From the NCBI GenBank assembly GCA_963732355.1, contig CAVSZD010000007.1, forward strand, positions 744,001 to 808,000: a stretch of DNA of 64,000 nt, in the 5' to 3' direction. The first letter of the stretch is position 1. Each line of letters opens with the position of its first letter. Shown piece by piece: positions 8,783 to 17,932 of this stretch. The stretch comes from JADKAV01 sp963732355. Lineage in GTDB: Bacteria; Actinomycetota; Actinomycetes; S36-B12; UBA10799. Below the pieces are notes generated by a model. It was not told the DNA's origin and ran no database searches. It saw only the letters and a program-made list of their open reading frames with translations. The translations under genes and the position numbers were made by a program.

Positions 8783-9753
8783 CGGACCACCTCCCGAAGC
8801 AGGCCGGCCAGATCGTCGGTGAGCCCGTGGTCATCTGGCCGGGCGTACAGCCCTGGGCGCAGCCGACGACGGCCCCGGAGCGCAAGATCGGCCAGAAAGG
8901 CACGCGTCATGGTGTAACTGTCAGCCGCCACCCGCATGGTGTCCCCGAACTCCATTGACCCCCCGAGATCGTTGGGGGTGGGCAGAAGTACAACCGGCAC
9001 TTGGGCTGCGGCCTGACGAAGTTGGCGCCGTCGTTGACTGGCAGCCATGATGGCTGCAACACGGCCGAGCACTTTGGTGGGCGTCAAACCCGGTTCACCG
9101 GCCGCCCGGGCCCCCGTGTCCAGCACAATGATGCTGCCTGCACCTCGTTCCAGGGCGGGAACGGCCGGGAGGTTGGCGCAGGCCAGACCGTCAACGAACG
9201 GTCGATCCTCGAAGTACACCGGCGGTAGCACGCCGGGAATCGCCGACGAAGCCAGTAAAGCCGGTACCAGCGGTCCGGAGTCGAAGATGTGTGGCCGGCC
9301 GCTGGCCAGGTCGGTCGCAACTGCTGAGAAGGGCACCTCGAGGTCTTCGATGAGTTCGGTGCGCAGAATGGACGCCAGCGTTGCTGCCTGCGGGGCATTG
9401 GAGATCAGACTCGGTGAGCGGACCTGAGTCAGTCCGCGCGCCAGCCACTTGTCCCCCACCAGGTAGCTCATGTTGATCTGACCCCAGACGTACCCCATCC
9501 GATTGACCCCGGAGGCCAGATCCTCGGCGAGGATCGCCCCGTTCAGAGCGCCTGCTGAGGTCCCGATGATCGAGTCCGGCACGATGTCGGTCTGGCTCAG
9601 GGCTTGCAGCGTTCCCCACTGCACCGCCCCATGCGCGCCGCCGCCAGCCATGACGAAAAACACTGGGCCGGGCAGGACGCGGGCCACCGGGATCGGATCG
9701 CCTGCCCGGCGCTCACTGGTCGAGCGAGGACCGGGGACCTCCATCTCGGGCAC
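8779..9753 (-). CDS. patatin-like phospholipase, first of a coupled pair
   Basis: A 324-aa patatin-like hydrolase with all family motifs: oxyanion loop GGGAHGAV (about residues 37-44), nucleophile elbow GTSAG (Ser66), and DG at Asp188-Gly189. The protein aligns loosely along its length with the next gene (both have xxVATDL and SGLPG/SAIPG blocks), so the pair likely arose by duplication. It is the upstream member; its stop overlaps the start of 7892-8782. The exact start is uncertain: ATGs at residues 1 and 4 are both possible. Confidence 0.9.
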   Translation of the reverse strand: MPEMEVPGPRSTSERRAGDPIPVARVLPGPVFFVMAGGGAHGAVQWGTLQALSQTDIVPDSIIGTSAGALNGAILAEDLASGVNRMGYVWGQINMSYLVGDKWLARGLTQVRSPSLISNAPQAATLASILRTELIEDLEVPFSAVATDLASGRPHIFDSGPLVPALLASSAIPGVLPPVYFEDRPFVDGLACANLPAVPALERGAGSIIVLDTGARAAGEPGLTPTKVLGRVAAIMAASQRRRQLRQAAAQVPVVLLPTPNDLGGSMEFGDTMRVAADSYTMTRAFLADLALRGRRRLRPGLYARPDDHGLTDDLAGLLREVVR

Positions 9754-9802
9754 AACACAGGTCTACCGCACGGTACCGCGCTCGTGCACACCGAGCCCGG
9801 GC

Positions 9803-10138
9803 TCAGCAGAAGCGCTCGACGCGCGCCTCGGCAACAGCCTGCGCCTGCTTCGCCCGCCGTAAGGCGGCTTTGCGCGCCTTCTTCTTCTTCTTGGGTGCAG
9901 CCTTCACAGCTTGGCGTGCCCGTCCGACGTTACTGTCGGCAATGGCTACCTGATTCTGGGCTGCGTTGCACCGCGGATCGACGCGTTCTCCCGGACCCGG
10001 CCGCTCCTTCGGGTCCGGCCGATCCACGCTCACACCGGCCTGAACCGGGACCGCCGCGACAGCGCCGACCGTTCCCATGAGCAGACCTGCTGCCAACCCC
10101 GAAGCCAACAACACCCTCGATACCCCGTGACTCTTCAC
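9803..10138 (-). CDS. small exported lysine-rich protein
   Basis: A 111-aa protein with a signal peptide (SRVLLASGLAAGLLMGTVGAVAAVPVQA), a Pro/Arg-rich mature start, and a strongly basic C-terminal half (KAAPKKKKKARKAALRRAKQ) likely to be helical. Two cysteines remain in the mature part (PRCNAAQ and the C-terminal FC), which could form a disulfide. I do not recognise a family. It sits alone between a patatin and a WS/DGAT gene on the same strand. Confidence 0.7.
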   Translation of the reverse strand: MKSHGVSRVLLASGLAAGLLMGTVGAVAAVPVQAGVSVDRPDPKERPGPGERVDPRCNAAQNQVAIADSNVGRARQAVKAAPKKKKKARKAALRRAKQAQAVAEARVERFC

Positions 10139-10230
10139 GGGCGCAAATGTAGGCCGGGGTGACTCCCGCGCACATCCACCTATCGGCCCCGTCCGAGGGG
10201 TCCGATCGACCCCAATTGAGCGACCGAACC

Positions 10231-11604
10231 TCAGCCGGCCAAGTCGCTCAGTTGCCCAAGCCCGGACTCGATGCCCGATGCCAGCACTTCAACGTCGGGC
10301 ACCTGGTCGTAGTCGGCTGTGAGACTGCAACAGATCTGCCCGTTGTAGGAGACGATGGCGACCGTGACCAACTGGTTCATACCCAAGGGCACGTAGCCCA
10401 GCATCTTCTCCATCGGCCGGCCCAACATGTACAACTGGCGCTGCGGGCCAGGGACGTTGGTGGTGATCGTCGATACGGCAGGCTGCGGGGTCCGCGCGGC
10501 CAGGCGGCCGGCCGCCGCGTACAACATGGGCGGCAGGAACACCGCGTTGTCCAGCAGCGCATCGGTGCCTTCGACCGTGCCGCTGGACTTCGCGTGGGCC
10601 ATCTGCGACCTGATGCTCTCGTAACGTTGTGCCGGCTGCGCCAAGCCGACCGGCATGTCGGCGAACATGACTGCGACCTCGTTACCGCCCTTGGCCTGGT
10701 CCTTGGGCCGGGTGGACACGGGCACCATCGTGCGCACAAAAGCGCCTTCGGACAGTTCGGCCCCGCGGCCGAGTAGGAACTCGCGGAAGCCATTGGTGAT
10801 CGCCGTGAGAATGACGTCGTTGATCGTGCCGCCCAATTCGGTCTTGATCCGCTTGACCTCGTGCAGGTCACCATTGGCCCAGGCCCACCGCCTGTGCGGG
10901 CCGGGCTGGCCGAGCAGATGATCCTCGGTGTGGGCCAGGGTCTCACCGATCCGCAAGGTGCCCGCCAGTGCCGAGGCGACTTTGGTCACGGCGTCTTTGG
11001 GCGAGCCCAGATCGGCCATCAAGTGCCCGAATCGACCCACCGGGTTGCGCACCGCATCGACGAGCGCTTCGGAGACGACGGTGGCAGTTGACGGCGCCTT
11101 CTGCGGCACCCACGTTGAGGGTGTCGGCGCGGCGGCATGCTCGGAGTCGTCGAGCAGAACCTCCATGATGTCGGCACCCGACAGCCCGTCGACCATCGCG
11201 TGATGGACCTTGTTGAGGATCGCCCACTTGTCGTCCTCAAGGCCCTCGATCATCCACATCTCCCACAGAGGGCGACGCATGTCCAGCCTGTGACTCAACT
11301 GCCTGCCGGCCAAGTCGCGCAGATTCTCCCGGTCCCCGGGATGGGGCAAAGCCGTGTGCCGGACGTGGTACTCGAGGTTGAAGTGTTCGTCGTCCTGCCA
11401 GGTCGGCCGGCCCAGGTTCAGGGGCACCTCGCGGATCACCTGCCGATACCGCGGCAGCCTGTCGAGTCGGCCGGCGACATGGGCCAGCAGATCCGGGTAT
11501 TGCGGCGGCGGGCCGTCGAAGATCATCAGCGAACCGATATGCATCGGCAGGTTGTCGCGCTCAAGAACGATGAAGGTGTCATCCAGTACGGTCAGGCGAT
11601 CCAC
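10231..11604 (-). CDS. wax ester synthase/diacylglycerol acyltransferase (WS/DGAT)
   Basis: A 457-aa member of the bifunctional WS/DGAT family, which esterifies acyl-CoA to fatty alcohols or diacylglycerol for storage lipid. The catalytic HHxxxDG motif is HHAMVDG (134-140). The N-terminus VDRLTVLDDTFIVLE matches the family start, and TITTNVPGP and PLGMNQ appear in the C-terminal domain. I set the GTG at 11604 as start, because a longer frame adds residues foreign to the family. Start and length agree with the usual 450-480 aa. A second WS/DGAT lies at 52930. Confidence 0.93.
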   Translation of the reverse strand: MDRLTVLDDTFIVLERDNLPMHIGSLMIFDGPPPQYPDLLAHVAGRLDRLPRYRQVIREVPLNLGRPTWQDDEHFNLEYHVRHTALPHPGDRENLRDLAGRQLSHRLDMRRPLWEMWMIEGLEDDKWAILNKVHHAMVDGLSGADIMEVLLDDSEHAAAPTPSTWVPQKAPSTATVVSEALVDAVRNPVGRFGHLMADLGSPKDAVTKVASALAGTLRIGETLAHTEDHLLGQPGPHRRWAWANGDLHEVKRIKTELGGTINDVILTAITNGFREFLLGRGAELSEGAFVRTMVPVSTRPKDQAKGGNEVAVMFADMPVGLAQPAQRYESIRSQMAHAKSSGTVEGTDALLDNAVFLPPMLYAAAGRLAARTPQPAVSTITTNVPGPQRQLYMLGRPMEKMLGYVPLGMNQLVTVAIVSYNGQICCSLTADYDQVPDVEVLASGIESGLGQLSDLAG

Positions 11605-11635
11605 AGCCCCACAGTAGGTGGATCGGCGGGCCCAT

Positions 11636-13261
11636 TCATCCCATCTTCGGAACCACAGTGCGCAGGACCACTGCGGAGTCACCGAACAGCGTGGTGCGAC
11701 CGTTGGCCACCGCCACCCTGCCGGTCTGCGCCAACACCTCACCGGCGTACCGCACCGTCGCGAGCTGGTCTGAGAGATTGGCCAGGATGAAGATGTCGTT
11801 GCGCCGGTAACCCAGGACGCCCTCGGGCAGGGCCTCCAACATGGCTAGAGAACCGGTGCGCAGAGACTCGTGCTCACGGCGCAGGGCGAACAGCCGGCGG
11901 TACAGGTTCAGCATGGAGTCGGGGTCGGCGTTCTCAGCCGCGACGTTCACCCCGCGCAGGTAGTCGGGGTTGACCGGCAACCACGGCTGAACGCCGTCAG
12001 GGCAGAATCCGGCATGTGCGCTGGCGTCCCATTGCATCGGGGTGCGCATCTCATCGCGATTGAGCCGCTCGGACATGCGGTTGGCGACGGCCTGCGGCAC
12101 CCGCTTGAAGACCCCTGACGCGATCGGGTCCAGCGCGTCCTTGAACCGCAGCGGTGTATTGCTCATGCCCAACTCCTGGCCCATGTAGACCGTGGGCACA
12201 CCCCGAACCGTGAGCAGGATCACGGCCAGCACGCGGGCCTTGGCCGGATCGCCGCCGACCCGGTCGATGGTGCGCGATCGGTCGTGGTTCTCCAGCACGT
12301 ACGTGGGCTGCTGGGGCGCCGGAAAGTTGCGTTCGAACTCGCTGATCGTCGTGCGGAACCATTGCGCGTCGTAGGAGTAAGTGAGGAAGTCGAACAGGAA
12401 GACCAACTGCAGGCCGTCGTCGTCTCCGAGGAAGGACCGGAGCACCTCCGGACCCCCGAACACCTCGCCGAGAAGCACACGATCGCCTGGGTACTCCTCG
12501 ACCACCGCCCGCAGTTCCTTGGCCAGGGTGACGTTGTCGGGGGTGTTCTCGGTGTGCACGCGGTCGGTCAGCCGCGGGAAGCCGTTGTAGACGTGCGGCC
12601 GGACCGGGTTGTTCGCCAATCCAGGGTCCTTCATGATCTGACCGAAGATGTCCAGGCGGAAACCGTCGACGCCCTTGTCCAACCAGAAGCGCACGGAGTT
12701 GAACATCGCCGCCTTGACCTCGGGGTTGCGCCAATTGAGGTCCGGCTGGAACGGCAGGAACGTGCACATGTACCACTGCTTGCGCACGGGGGAGTACTGC
12801 CAGGCCGATGTGAACTCCATGGCCGACTTCCAGTTGTTCGGCGGCTTGCGCCCGTGTTTGCCGCGGCCGTCGGCCCAGATGTACCAGTCGGCCTTGGGGT
12901 TGGTGCGCGACGAGCGTGAGCGCTGGAACCAAGGGTGCTGGTCGGAGGTGTGGTTGAGCACCAGGTCGAACATGATGCGCATCCCGCGTGCGTGGCACTC
13001 GTCGATCAGGCGCTGGGCGTCCTCGAGAGTCCCGTACTCCGGCGCGACACCTTCGTAGTCGGTGACGTCGTAGCCGAAGTCCAACTGGGGGCTGGCGAAG
13101 AACGGCGACACCCACACCGTCTCGACTCCGAGGTCGCGAATGTAGTCCAGCTTGCCGATGATTCCCGCAAGATCGCCGATCCCGTCGGCGTTGGAATCGG
13201 CGTACGACCGCGGGTAGACCTGGTAGATGCTGGTGGATCGCCACCACGGGGATTCGGACAC
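11636..13261 (-). CDS. GH13 alpha-glucosidase
   Basis: A 541-aa cytoplasmic glycoside hydrolase of family 13, oligo-1,6-glucosidase/alpha-glucosidase type. The four conserved regions are visible: DLVLNHTS (about 99-106), GFRLDIFG with nucleophile Asp204, LLGEVFGG with acid/base Glu266, and ENHDRSR with Asp327. The QVYPRSYADSNADGIGDL start is typical of the exo-acting subfamily that cleaves alpha-glucosides such as maltose, isomaltose or sucrose-like substrates. There is no signal peptide. The WS/DGAT gene follows 31 nt after its stop on the same strand, so cotranscription is possible, though a functional link is not obvious. Confidence 0.95.
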   Translation of the reverse strand: MSESPWWRSTSIYQVYPRSYADSNADGIGDLAGIIGKLDYIRDLGVETVWVSPFFASPQLDFGYDVTDYEGVAPEYGTLEDAQRLIDECHARGMRIMFDLVLNHTSDQHPWFQRSRSSRTNPKADWYIWADGRGKHGRKPPNNWKSAMEFTSAWQYSPVRKQWYMCTFLPFQPDLNWRNPEVKAAMFNSVRFWLDKGVDGFRLDIFGQIMKDPGLANNPVRPHVYNGFPRLTDRVHTENTPDNVTLAKELRAVVEEYPGDRVLLGEVFGGPEVLRSFLGDDDGLQLVFLFDFLTYSYDAQWFRTTISEFERNFPAPQQPTYVLENHDRSRTIDRVGGDPAKARVLAVILLTVRGVPTVYMGQELGMSNTPLRFKDALDPIASGVFKRVPQAVANRMSERLNRDEMRTPMQWDASAHAGFCPDGVQPWLPVNPDYLRGVNVAAENADPDSMLNLYRRLFALRREHESLRTGSLAMLEALPEGVLGYRRNDIFILANLSDQLATVRYAGEVLAQTGRVAVANGRTTLFGDSAVVLRTVVPKMG

Positions 13262-13339
13262 ACCTCGATTCTGGCAGGAGCCCTTGGGAACCCGAGCCGA
13301 ATGCCTGACGTTGGACCAGTGCCCGGACGCTGAGGCAGG

Positions 13340-13753
13340 TCAGGCCAGCCAACTCGCCAGCGCGAAGTACAGACCAGTCGAAAGGACAAGAGCGAGTATC
13401 AGGACCGCCGGCATGAGGAACATCACGGCGATCCGGACTCCCGCTGATTTGCTCAACAGCGACCAGATCAGCAGCCCGACCAGGCCCACCGCGCAGACTG
13501 CTGTGTACGCCAGCCACGTCGTCTGGCCGACCCCGACGCAGCCGTCCCAGCCGGAGTCACACCCGAACGCGGTCATGAGCAGCACGTAGAAGAAGCCCGC
13601 GAAGGCGGCCGCTGCCATCACGGCGAACCAGACGACCAGCAGCCAACCGGGAATGCCTTGGCTGGGCGGCTTGACCCGATCGGTCCAGGCCACGCCATCC
13701 CAGAAGCGGGTGCCAGCCCCGCCGGGGTCCGGGTACCAGCCGGGGTTGGTCAT
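13340..13753 (-). CDS. DUF2510 membrane protein
   Basis: A 137-aa protein starting MTNPGWYPDPGGAGTRFWDG, the short WYPDP-x-G...WDG module of DUF2510, common in actinobacterial membrane proteins. Three hydrophobic segments follow (about 35-60, 75-95, 105-137). The ATG at 13753 puts this module at the N-terminus; an upstream in-frame extension was rejected. Two cysteines sit in the loop between the first two helices. Function unknown. Confidence 0.85.
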   Translation of the reverse strand: MTNPGWYPDPGGAGTRFWDGVAWTDRVKPPSQGIPGWLLVVWFAVMAAAAFAGFFYVLLMTAFGCDSGWDGCVGVGQTTWLAYTAVCAVGLVGLLIWSLLSKSAGVRIAVMFLMPAVLILALVLSTGLYFALASWLA

Positions 13754-13807
13754 GGGCGCCAGGGTAGCGCCGGGGAGTGCGACGAGGCCGGGCTTGCCGC
13801 CCTGGTC

Positions 13808-13859
13808 GCCTTTCGGTGACCAGTCGGCCCACTCAGCGGTCGATCCGTCACCGAAAGGC
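13808..13859 (-). terminator. 13-bp perfect inverted repeat after the MFS gene
   Basis: Arms GCCTTTCGGTGAC (13808-13820) and its exact complement (13847-13859) flank a 26-nt loop. It begins 14 nt after the stop of the MFS exporter in the direction of its transcription and before the DUF2510 gene. There is no U-tract, as often in actinobacterial terminators, and the loop is long, so this is a possible terminator or RNA-stability element rather than a firm call. Confidence 0.45.
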
Positions 13860-13873
13860 CCGCCGGGCCACAC

Positions 13874-15385
13874 TCACCCGAGATGAACCGGCGCCGCCTC
13901 GTCCTCGTCCTGGGCCGCGTCGGCACCGATGCGGATCATGAAGAACACAACCACCGCAGCCGTCAGCAACAGCGCCGCACCCACGTAGAAACCGCGGGTG
14001 AACCCCTCGGTCAATGCTGCTGGCATAGCAGCCTCGCCAGCGGCGGCGTTCGCGACCAGGTAGGCCGACGTGGCCGACACCGCAACGGTGTTCATGAGCG
14101 CCGTACCCAATGATCCACCGACCTGCTGGCTGGTGTTGATCATGGCGCTGGCAACACCCGCGTCGTGGTGGTCCACCCCGTGCAACGCCACAGTTGCGGT
14201 AGGGATGAACACGAAGGCCATGCCCAGGCTCATGATCAGCATGGCGGGCAGCAGGTGCGTGAAGTACGCGGAGTCCGGTTCCAGCTGGGCGAGCAGGAGC
14301 ATGCCCACGGCACCTGCGACCAGTCCGGGAATCATCAACGGACGGGGGCCAACCTTGGGAAGCAGGTTCGCGGCCACCCCGGCGCCGAGGATGATCCCCA
14401 CACTGAACGGCAGGAACGCAAAGCCGGCCGTGACCGGCGAGTAGCCCAGGATCGTCTGCATGAAGATGCCCAGGAACAGGAACATGGCGAACATGCCCGC
14501 GCCCACCATCAGCGAGGAGATGTAGGCGCCGGCCCGGTTCGAGTCCTGGATGACGCGCAACGGCAGCAGCGGGTGCTTCGAGCGGCTCTCGATCACGAAG
14601 AAGGCGGTCAACAACACGGCCGACAGCGCGAACCACACCAGGGTGCTGGGGTCGGTCCAGTGTGCCGAATCGTCGTAGCCGGCCGGCGCCGCCTGCGTGA
14701 ACCCGAATACCAGGGCGAGCAGACCACCAGTCACGGTGATGGCGCCGGGAATGTCGTAGGAGGTGTCGCCCTCGGCCTTGGACTCCTTCACGAACCGCAC
14801 GGCCAGCAGCGCCGCGATCACAGCGATCGGGGTGTTGACGGCCAAGCACCAGCGCCACGACAGGAACTCGGTCAGAACGCCACCTAGCAGAAGCCCGATC
14901 GCGGCCCCACCACCGGAGATCGCGCCGAAGACGCCGAACGCCTTCGCGCGTTCCTTCGGGTCGTGGAACGTGACGGTGATCAGCGCCAGGGCCGCCGGCG
15001 CCATGAGCGCGGCAAAGCCACCCTGCAGCGCACGAGCGGCGAACAACTGTGTGGATGTGAGGGCGAGACCACCCAGCAGGCTGGCCACGGCGAAACCGAG
15101 CAGACCGATGATGAACACTCGCTTGCGGCCGACGTAGTCCGCGATGCGTCCACCGAGGAGCAAGAACCCGCCGAACGCGAGGGTGTAGGCGGTGACCACC
15201 CACTGCACGTCTTGCGGCTCGATGCCGAGGTCGGCCTGGGCGCTGGGGATTGCAAGGTTCACGATGGATGCGTCGAGCACGATCATCAACTGCGCGATCG
15301 CGATAACGAACAGGGCCTTGAACCGCATCGGATCGGCAACGGGTACTTCTGGGTCGGTCTTCGCCGACAGATCTTCACTCATCAA
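13874..15385 (-). CDS. EmrB/QacA-type MFS exporter (DHA2 family)
   Basis: A 503-aa major facilitator protein with 14 predicted membrane segments, which points to the DHA2 drug:H+ antiporter family. The motif LDASIVNLAIPS lies in helix 1 (Asp of motif D1), and motif A GGRIADYVGRKRVF follows helix 2. It is expected to export hydrophobic drugs, dyes or metabolites across the cytoplasmic membrane. Two start codons adjoin (ATGATG). No regulator is adjacent, but a 14-bp palindrome lies 76 bp upstream (15461-15474), in the intergenic region shared with the divergent secreted-protein gene. Confidence 0.93.
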   Translation of the reverse strand: MMSEDLSAKTDPEVPVADPMRFKALFVIAIAQLMIVLDASIVNLAIPSAQADLGIEPQDVQWVVTAYTLAFGGFLLLGGRIADYVGRKRVFIIGLLGFAVASLLGGLALTSTQLFAARALQGGFAALMAPAALALITVTFHDPKERAKAFGVFGAISGGGAAIGLLLGGVLTEFLSWRWCLAVNTPIAVIAALLAVRFVKESKAEGDTSYDIPGAITVTGGLLALVFGFTQAAPAGYDDSAHWTDPSTLVWFALSAVLLTAFFVIESRSKHPLLPLRVIQDSNRAGAYISSLMVGAGMFAMFLFLGIFMQTILGYSPVTAGFAFLPFSVGIILGAGVAANLLPKVGPRPLMIPGLVAGAVGMLLLAQLEPDSAYFTHLLPAMLIMSLGMAFVFIPTATVALHGVDHHDAGVASAMINTSQQVGGSLGTALMNTVAVSATSAYLVANAAAGEAAMPAALTEGFTRGFYVGAALLLTAAVVVFFMIRIGADAAQDEDEAAPVHLG

Positions 15386-15460
15386 GGCTCCTGGTTAGGT
15401 CAACCTCACGGTCAACAGCCATTACCCAGATTTGCTTCCCGCGCACTCGATCGGATGACG

Positions 15461-15474
15461 GTGACACGCGTCAC
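15461..15474. promoter_or_regulatory. 14-bp palindrome, possible operator
   Basis: GTGAC-ACGC-GTCAC is a perfect inverted repeat between the divergent starts at 15385 (MFS exporter) and 15566 (secreted protein). A further GTGAC occurs three bases later. It could bind a dimeric repressor controlling the exporter, but no regulator gene is nearby. Confidence 0.35.
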
Positions 15475-15565
15475 ATGGTGACTGTCTGCAACCGATATGC
15501 CCTGTTTGCCCGGAGCCAATTCACCAACTCCTCATGGCCAGCCGCACGCGCGTACCGTCGCCTGC

Positions 15566-16531
15566 GTGAAGATCACCTGTCTGGTCGTCACGGCGACCCT
15601 TACGCTTGTCGGTGCGCCCGCAGTGGCCGCACCCTACCCGGTGCCCAACGCCAAGGCCGAAATCGAAGCAGCCGTGTCGGCCACCAACGCTGCCCCCAGT
15701 TATCAGTACCGTCGCAACGAACTCGGGTGGACCGCCGTCTTTAACACAGCCGGTCAGTACCAGCAGCGCACGACCCAGGAACAGCGTGTCTTCAACGGCG
15801 TCGGCAACTTCCACGAGATCGATTGGCCCTCCACCCATGTCCGCGACAAGGTGCGCAACACCGACTACTTGGATTCACCGAGCCTGCAGTGGGAGTTCAC
15901 CGAGGGTGCGAACGACTTCGACTTCCCGCAGTGGCCCGACGTGCTCACAGAACGTTATGGGCGCATCGACAGCATCCCGAACCGCAACTCCATCACAGTT
16001 GCGGACAAGTCCGTGGTCGGCGCAGAGACCGTCTACCGGGTGGGGGACGGCGACTACTTCGAGTACGTATACACGGTCGATGCCGGCGGCCGGATCGTGC
16101 GCATCGAATTGACCCGGGCAAATCGCGAAGCCCAGACGGGCCAATACGAAACCTGGGAGTACGTGCCCGTGACCGTCGTCGAGCCGGACCCGGACAGCGC
16201 GCTGCCTATCGCGATCGTGCGGCGCGCAATTCAGGCCGCCACGTTGAACACGACACTTCGAACGCTGACGAAACGCACCGCCACCGGTTCGAACAACTCG
16301 CGCGACGACCTGCGCACGATGCGACGCCTGGCCAGGGAGATCGTCCAGATCGAGAACGCGACCGGCGAGGGCAGCGAGGACGAGCCGATCGCACGGTCCG
16401 TCCGGATCAAGACCAGGAACGTGGCAGGCGGTGTACGCATCTTCCGCAAGAACCCCTACACCGGCACCCGCCACGAGTGGCGCGTCACCAAGCCGGGTGC
16501 GAGGTGGAAGGCCGTGAAGACCCTTCCCTAG
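15566..16531 (+). CDS. secreted protein of the NPYT paralogue family
   Basis: A 321-aa protein with signal peptide VKITCLVVTATLTLVGAPAVAA followed by a mature domain of mixed alpha/beta character. It ends GGVRIFRKNPYTGTRHEWRV, the motif shared with the frameshifted gene at 2042-3083. The GTG at 15566 puts the signal peptide at the N-terminus; a longer in-frame start was rejected. The central region has YRVGDGDYFEYVYTVDAGGR, which resembles LppX/LprG-like or DUF-type exported lipid-binding folds only vaguely; I make no functional assignment. Its stop overlaps that of the convergent DinB gene by 4 bp. Confidence 0.8.
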   Translation: MKITCLVVTATLTLVGAPAVAAPYPVPNAKAEIEAAVSATNAAPSYQYRRNELGWTAVFNTAGQYQQRTTQEQRVFNGVGNFHEIDWPSTHVRDKVRNTDYLDSPSLQWEFTEGANDFDFPQWPDVLTERYGRIDSIPNRNSITVADKSVVGAETVYRVGDGDYFEYVYTVDAGGRIVRIELTRANREAQTGQYETWEYVPVTVVEPDPDSALPIAIVRRAIQAATLNTTLRTLTKRTATGSNNSRDDLRTMRRLAREIVQIENATGEGSEDEPIARSVRIKTRNVAGGVRIFRKNPYTGTRHEWRVTKPGARWKAVKTLP

Positions 16532-17022
16532 AAGCCAGTCCGCCCGTCGATTGCCTCCCGCACGAGGTCGGCGTGGCCGTTGTGCCGGGCGTACTCGGCG
16601 ATCATGTGAACGTAGACCCAGCGAAGGCTCACCGGATCGCCCTTCGCGTTCTTGGACAACTCGTCCAGAGACAACCAGGCAACAGCGTCACTGGCCGCCT
16701 CGACCTCACCGCGGTACACCTCCAAGTCGTCCTCCCAGCGCACGGGATCCACGCCGTCGAAGTCGAAGTCCGGGTTGTCCTTTTCGGAGAACAACGCGGG
16801 CAGCCCCATGCCGCACATGTAGATGCGGAACCACCACCGTTCGACTTTGGCCAGGTGCCTGACCAAGCCGTGCAGTGTCAACGCTGAGGGGTCGGCACCG
16901 CGGGTGCCCAACTGCTCCGGGCTGAGGTCCATGCACTTCTCGAGCAACGTCTGGCGTTGGAAGTCCAGAAAGCCGTCCAGCATCTCTCGTTCCGGGCCCG
17001 TCCGCGGTGGTGGTGTTCGCAT
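16528..17022 (-). CDS. DinB-like protein (DUF664, mycothiol-transferase type)
   Basis: A 164-aa four-helix-bundle protein. The metal-binding histidines of DinB/YfiT-like proteins are seen in LHGLVRHLAKVERWW (about residues 50-64) and VHMIAEYARHNGHADL near the C-terminus. DUF664 members in actinobacteria are thought to be mycothiol-dependent transferases in detoxification, but the substrate is unknown. It ends in a 4-bp overlap with the convergent secreted-protein gene and lies 4 nt after the stop of the DNA glycosylase, so it is probably the last gene of that operon in transcription order (17929, 17027, 16528). Confidence 0.9.
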   Translation of the reverse strand: MRTPPPRTGPEREMLDGFLDFQRQTLLEKCMDLSPEQLGTRGADPSALTLHGLVRHLAKVERWWFRIYMCGMGLPALFSEKDNPDFDFDGVDPVRWEDDLEVYRGEVEAASDAVAWLSLDELSKNAKGDPVSLRWVYVHMIAEYARHNGHADLVREAIDGRTGF

Positions 17023-17026
17023 CCGT

Positions 17027-17932
17027 TCAGGCTAGACCCGGCGGACCCGGAAGTCGCATCCTCGGCCCCCGGCGTGGGGGCGCGACACCCGCCAGCTCGA
17101 TCATGCGTACCGCCCGGTGACGGTGTCCGGCGTACGGCTGTAGCAGTTCGAGCATGTCTTCGTCGGTGCCGTTGTCCCTGCCGGTCAAGGCGTAGGTCAC
17201 GACGCGCCCCAGGTGGTAGTCGCCCACACTCACGGCGTCCGCATCGCCGAACGCGCGAGCGCTGATCTCAGCGGCGGTCCAGGCACCGACCCCGGGGATG
17301 GCTTGCAGCGTCTCGCGGCCTCGCGCAGGTGGCATTGACTCGGCGCGGTGGAGCAGGTGCGGGACCAGGGCCACTTGGCGCAATGCTTCGATGCGCTGGC
17401 GATCCACCCCGTAGCGCCGCCAGTCCCAGGACGGCACTGCGAGCAGCGCGGCCGGGTCCGGTGGCACGTACATCCCGGCAGGCGCTGGTCCGGGGGCCGG
17501 TGTTCCGTGTTCGCGCACCAGTTGCCGCCACGCTCCTCGTGCCTCCACCCCGGTCACGCGCTGTTCCAGCACAGCAGCGACGGCGACCTGCCAGGTGAGC
17601 AGTGTGCGGGGGGCCGCCCAAGTCGGGCCAAGACGGCGCCACTGGGACTCGACGATCCGGTGCTGCGGCACAAATCCCGTCGAATCGTCATCGGCTCCCA
17701 GAAACTCCGGCAAGTGCTCGGCCGCCCATTGGCCACCCTCGCCCCAATAGGTGCCACTGACGCTTGAGTCGTCGGGCACGAGCTGGGCCGTGAATCCACC
17801 CTGCGCGCCTAAGCCGGTCAGCCACAGGCCTCCGTCGACATGGCGGTACGCAGGGTCACCGTTGCCCCGGCTCAGGACGCCCAGCACGGTCCGCAGGTTT
17901 CTGCGAACATCCACCCGGGCTTCGTGTTTCAC
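17027..17932 (-). CDS. DNA-3-methyladenine glycosylase family protein
   Basis: A 301-aa HhH-GPD base-excision glycosylase. The helix-hairpin-helix is LQAIPGVGAWTAAEIS (about 209-224), followed by the catalytic Asp of VSVGDYHLG (about 238). The AlkA-like N-terminal region is also present. It removes alkylated bases from DNA. The GTG at 17932 overlaps the stop of the upstream lipoprotein gene (GTGA at 17929-17932), so translation is coupled; a GTG three codons earlier is also possible. There is no iron-sulfur cysteine cluster, which argues against a Nth/MutY role. Confidence 0.88.
   Translation of the reverse strand: MKHEARVDVRRNLRTVLGVLSRGNGDPAYRHVDGGLWLTGLGAQGGFTAQLVPDDSSVSGTYWGEGGQWAAEHLPEFLGADDDSTGFVPQHRIVESQWRRLGPTWAAPRTLLTWQVAVAAVLEQRVTGVEARGAWRQLVREHGTPAPGPAPAGMYVPPDPAALLAVPSWDWRRYGVDRQRIEALRQVALVPHLLHRAESMPPARGRETLQAIPGVGAWTAAEISARAFGDADAVSVGDYHLGRVVTYALTGRDNGTDEDMLELLQPYAGHRHRAVRMIELAGVAPPRRGPRMRLPGPPGLA

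Noticed and set aside
12051..13517. A 488-codon minus-strand frame overlapping the alpha-glucosidase
   Set aside because: Another frame of the same DNA carries all GH13 motifs; this one is Arg/Pro-rich and without known domains.
13848..15203. A 451-codon minus-strand frame overlapping the MFS exporter
   Set aside because: The exporter frame has the membrane segments and motifs; this one is a shifted reading.
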